NCBI RefSeq assembly: GCF_015732155.1
Contig: NZ_WIQK01000001.1
Location: 1,870,001 to 1,934,000, forward strand
Direction: 5' to 3'
DNA: 64,000 bases
Origin: Pectinatus sottacetonis
GTDB lineage: Bacteria > Bacillota > Negativicutes > Selenomonadales > Selenomonadaceae
Under the pieces are notes generated by a model. That model ran no database searches. It saw only the letters and a program-made list of their open reading frames with translations, and had not been told where the DNA came from. Each line of letters starts with the position of its first letter. Position 1 is the first letter of the stretch. Both the position numbers and the translations under genes were made by a program. This document shows, one piece after another, positions 63,081 through 64,000 of this stretch.

Positions 63081-64000
63081 TTAAAACTTGAACTTGCTGA
63101 TTGCTGCTTGCTGGTTCTGGGCTAATTTTGCCAAAGAGTCACTTGCTCCGGCAATTTCTTCAGCAGAGGCAGACTGCTGTTCCGTTGCTGCGGATACTGA
63201 CTGCATTTCTCCAGATACTTTTTTGCCGTGGTCACTTATTTTTAGAACATCATCAGCAATTTTATCAGCATCGTTATCAACAATATCAATAGCTTTTTCC
63301 ATATGTTTTATTTCTTGAGCGCCTTCATTTACCAGAACACTGATTTGTTCAAACATTTTGCGCAGGCTGCCGACAGAATCAGCACCATTTCCTACAGCGT
63401 CACGTCCGAGCTTCATTGATTTTACAGCTTTTACGGTATCCTGCTGGATAGCTGTTATTAGTTCTGCTATTTGCTGGGCTGCTTCCTGTGATTGTTCTGA
63501 AAGCTTTCTTACTTCTTCAGCAACAACAGCAAATCCTTTGCCATGTTCACCGGCGCGGGCTGCTTCAATAGCAGCATTCAATGCCAATAAATTTGTTTGG
63601 CCGGCTATACCGGAGATTGTATCGACGATTTGGCCGATTTCCTGTGAACGATCCCCTAATTTATCAACAATTGCTGCCGAATCTTTAACAGTATGTCTTG
63701 CTTCCTGTATCTTTTCTACGGAGCTGTCAATTTCCTTGCTGCCTATTTCAGCCTGATTTGCTGCTTCGGAAGATTTACTAACAACTTTTACTGACTGCTG
63801 GCGCATTTTATCAATTGAAGAAACTACTTTTTGAATAGATTCAGTACTATTATTGACAGATTCCTGCTGCTTTTCGGTACTGTTTGCAGCTTCAGTTACT
63901 GCTTGTGCTACCTGTGTGGCTGCTTGTGCTGATTGAGTGGAATTTGCTGTAAGCTGCTCAGAAGCTGCCGTAATTTTTTTTGTTCTATCATCAATACCTT
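63081..64000 (-). CDS. Methyl-accepting chemotaxis protein, 5' end outside window
   Basis: C-terminal 306 residues of a chemoreceptor. The frame stays open to the window edge, so the ATG at 63806 is internal. The signalling tip [44 protein letters not shown] is split around residues from the visible start of about 120-165. The sensor part and membrane helices are outside. A second receptor lies at 54545-56236. Confidence 0.93.
   Translation of the reverse strand, partial: GIDDRTKKITAASEQLTANSTQSAQAATQVAQAVTEAANSTEKQQESVNNSTESIQKVVSSIDKMRQQSVKVVSKSSEAANQAEIGSKEIDSSVEKIQEARHTVKDSAAIVDKLGDRSQEIGQIVDTISGIAGQTNLLALNAAIEAARAGEHGKGFAVVAEEVRKLSEQSQEAAQQIAELITAIQQDTVKAVKSMKLGRDAVGNGADSVGSLRKMFEQISVLVNEGAQEIKHMEKAIDIVDNDADKIADDVLKISDHGKKVSGEMQSVSAATEQQSASAEEIAGASDSLAKLAQNQQAAISKFKF

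Noticed and set aside
1-64000. CRISPR array
   Set aside because: No regularly spaced direct repeats were seen; hairpin repeats are few and scattered.

Overview
The window looks like a chromosomal segment of a low-GC, diderm Firmicute of the class Negativicutes (Selenomonas/Megamonas/Pectinatus-type; genus not resolved). Evidence is the mix of Firmicute genes (RNase J, AddB, KtrAB, LevR-type PTS control, RsbRSTX stressosome) with outer-membrane genes: an OmpM-type SLH-domain beta-barrel porin and a TonB-dependent receptor under a cobalamin riboswitch. Most of the sequence is ordinary chromosome. The accessory parts are a decayed-element zone around 56.4-58.4 kb and a few pseudogenes.

Layout: 1-3.2 kb, a speF-potE ornithine decarboxylase/putrescine antiporter pair (speF cut by the window edge). 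3.8-5.9 kb, a radical-SAM plus partner DNA-repair pair. 6-8.7 kb, a DsrE-like protein and convergent ktrA/ktrB. 8.7-9.0 kb, remnant of an AEC transporter. 9.3-15.0 kb, a LevR-type sigma-54 activator and the mannose-family PTS operon it should drive (EIIA, EIIB, EIIC, EIID) behind a clear -24/-12 promoter. 15.2-17.6 kb, RNase J and a YhcH-family protein. 17.7-19.2 kb, ompM. 19.4-29.6 kb, a translation/envelope/isoprenoid cluster: rpsB, tsf, pyrH, frr, a small unknown ORF, a 2[4Fe-4S] ferredoxin, uppS, cdsA, dxr, rseP, ispG, proS. 29.8-32.3 kb, a DUF2148 protein and an EAL-CBS-GGDEF protein. 32.4-36.1 kb, addB with a small membrane protein. 36.2-41.4 kb, acetyltransferase, EamA and paired SMR transporters, DUF3846 protein, cbiK, msrA. 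41.4-46.6 kb, EFR1 ferredoxin, a DeoR regulator divergent from deoC, an MFS exporter divergent from a LysR regulator.

46.7-52.8 kb is the most interesting block: a six-gene minus-strand operon encoding a complete stressosome (RsbR with PAS sensor, RsbS, RsbT, RsbX phosphatase) bracketed by a REC-HD-GYP c-di-GMP phosphodiesterase and a large hybrid histidine kinase (RsbT-like N-terminus, HisKA-HATPase-REC-REC-HPt). No sigma-B or RsbU/V/W is present, so the output is inferred to be phosphorelay and c-di-GMP signalling. The rsbT reading frame has no ATG/GTG/TTG start and seems to begin at ATT or CTG.

53.5-56.2 kb carries an MpsC/DUF2294-like protein and a chemotaxis receptor. A tRNA-Val(CAC) at 56.4 kb is followed by an apparent integrase-tail scar, a frameshifted coiled-coil/membrane gene, an ECF S-component, a decayed cupin gene and a MarR regulator. 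59.0-62.8 kb is a cobalamin-riboswitch operon: O-methyltransferase-like enzyme, BtuB-like receptor and a membrane protein. The window ends inside a second chemotaxis receptor.

A recurrent hairpin family (arms close to GCTGTCGCAT/ATGCGACAGC) lies between convergent gene ends at five places. No rRNA, CRISPR array, replication origin or intact insertion sequence was seen.
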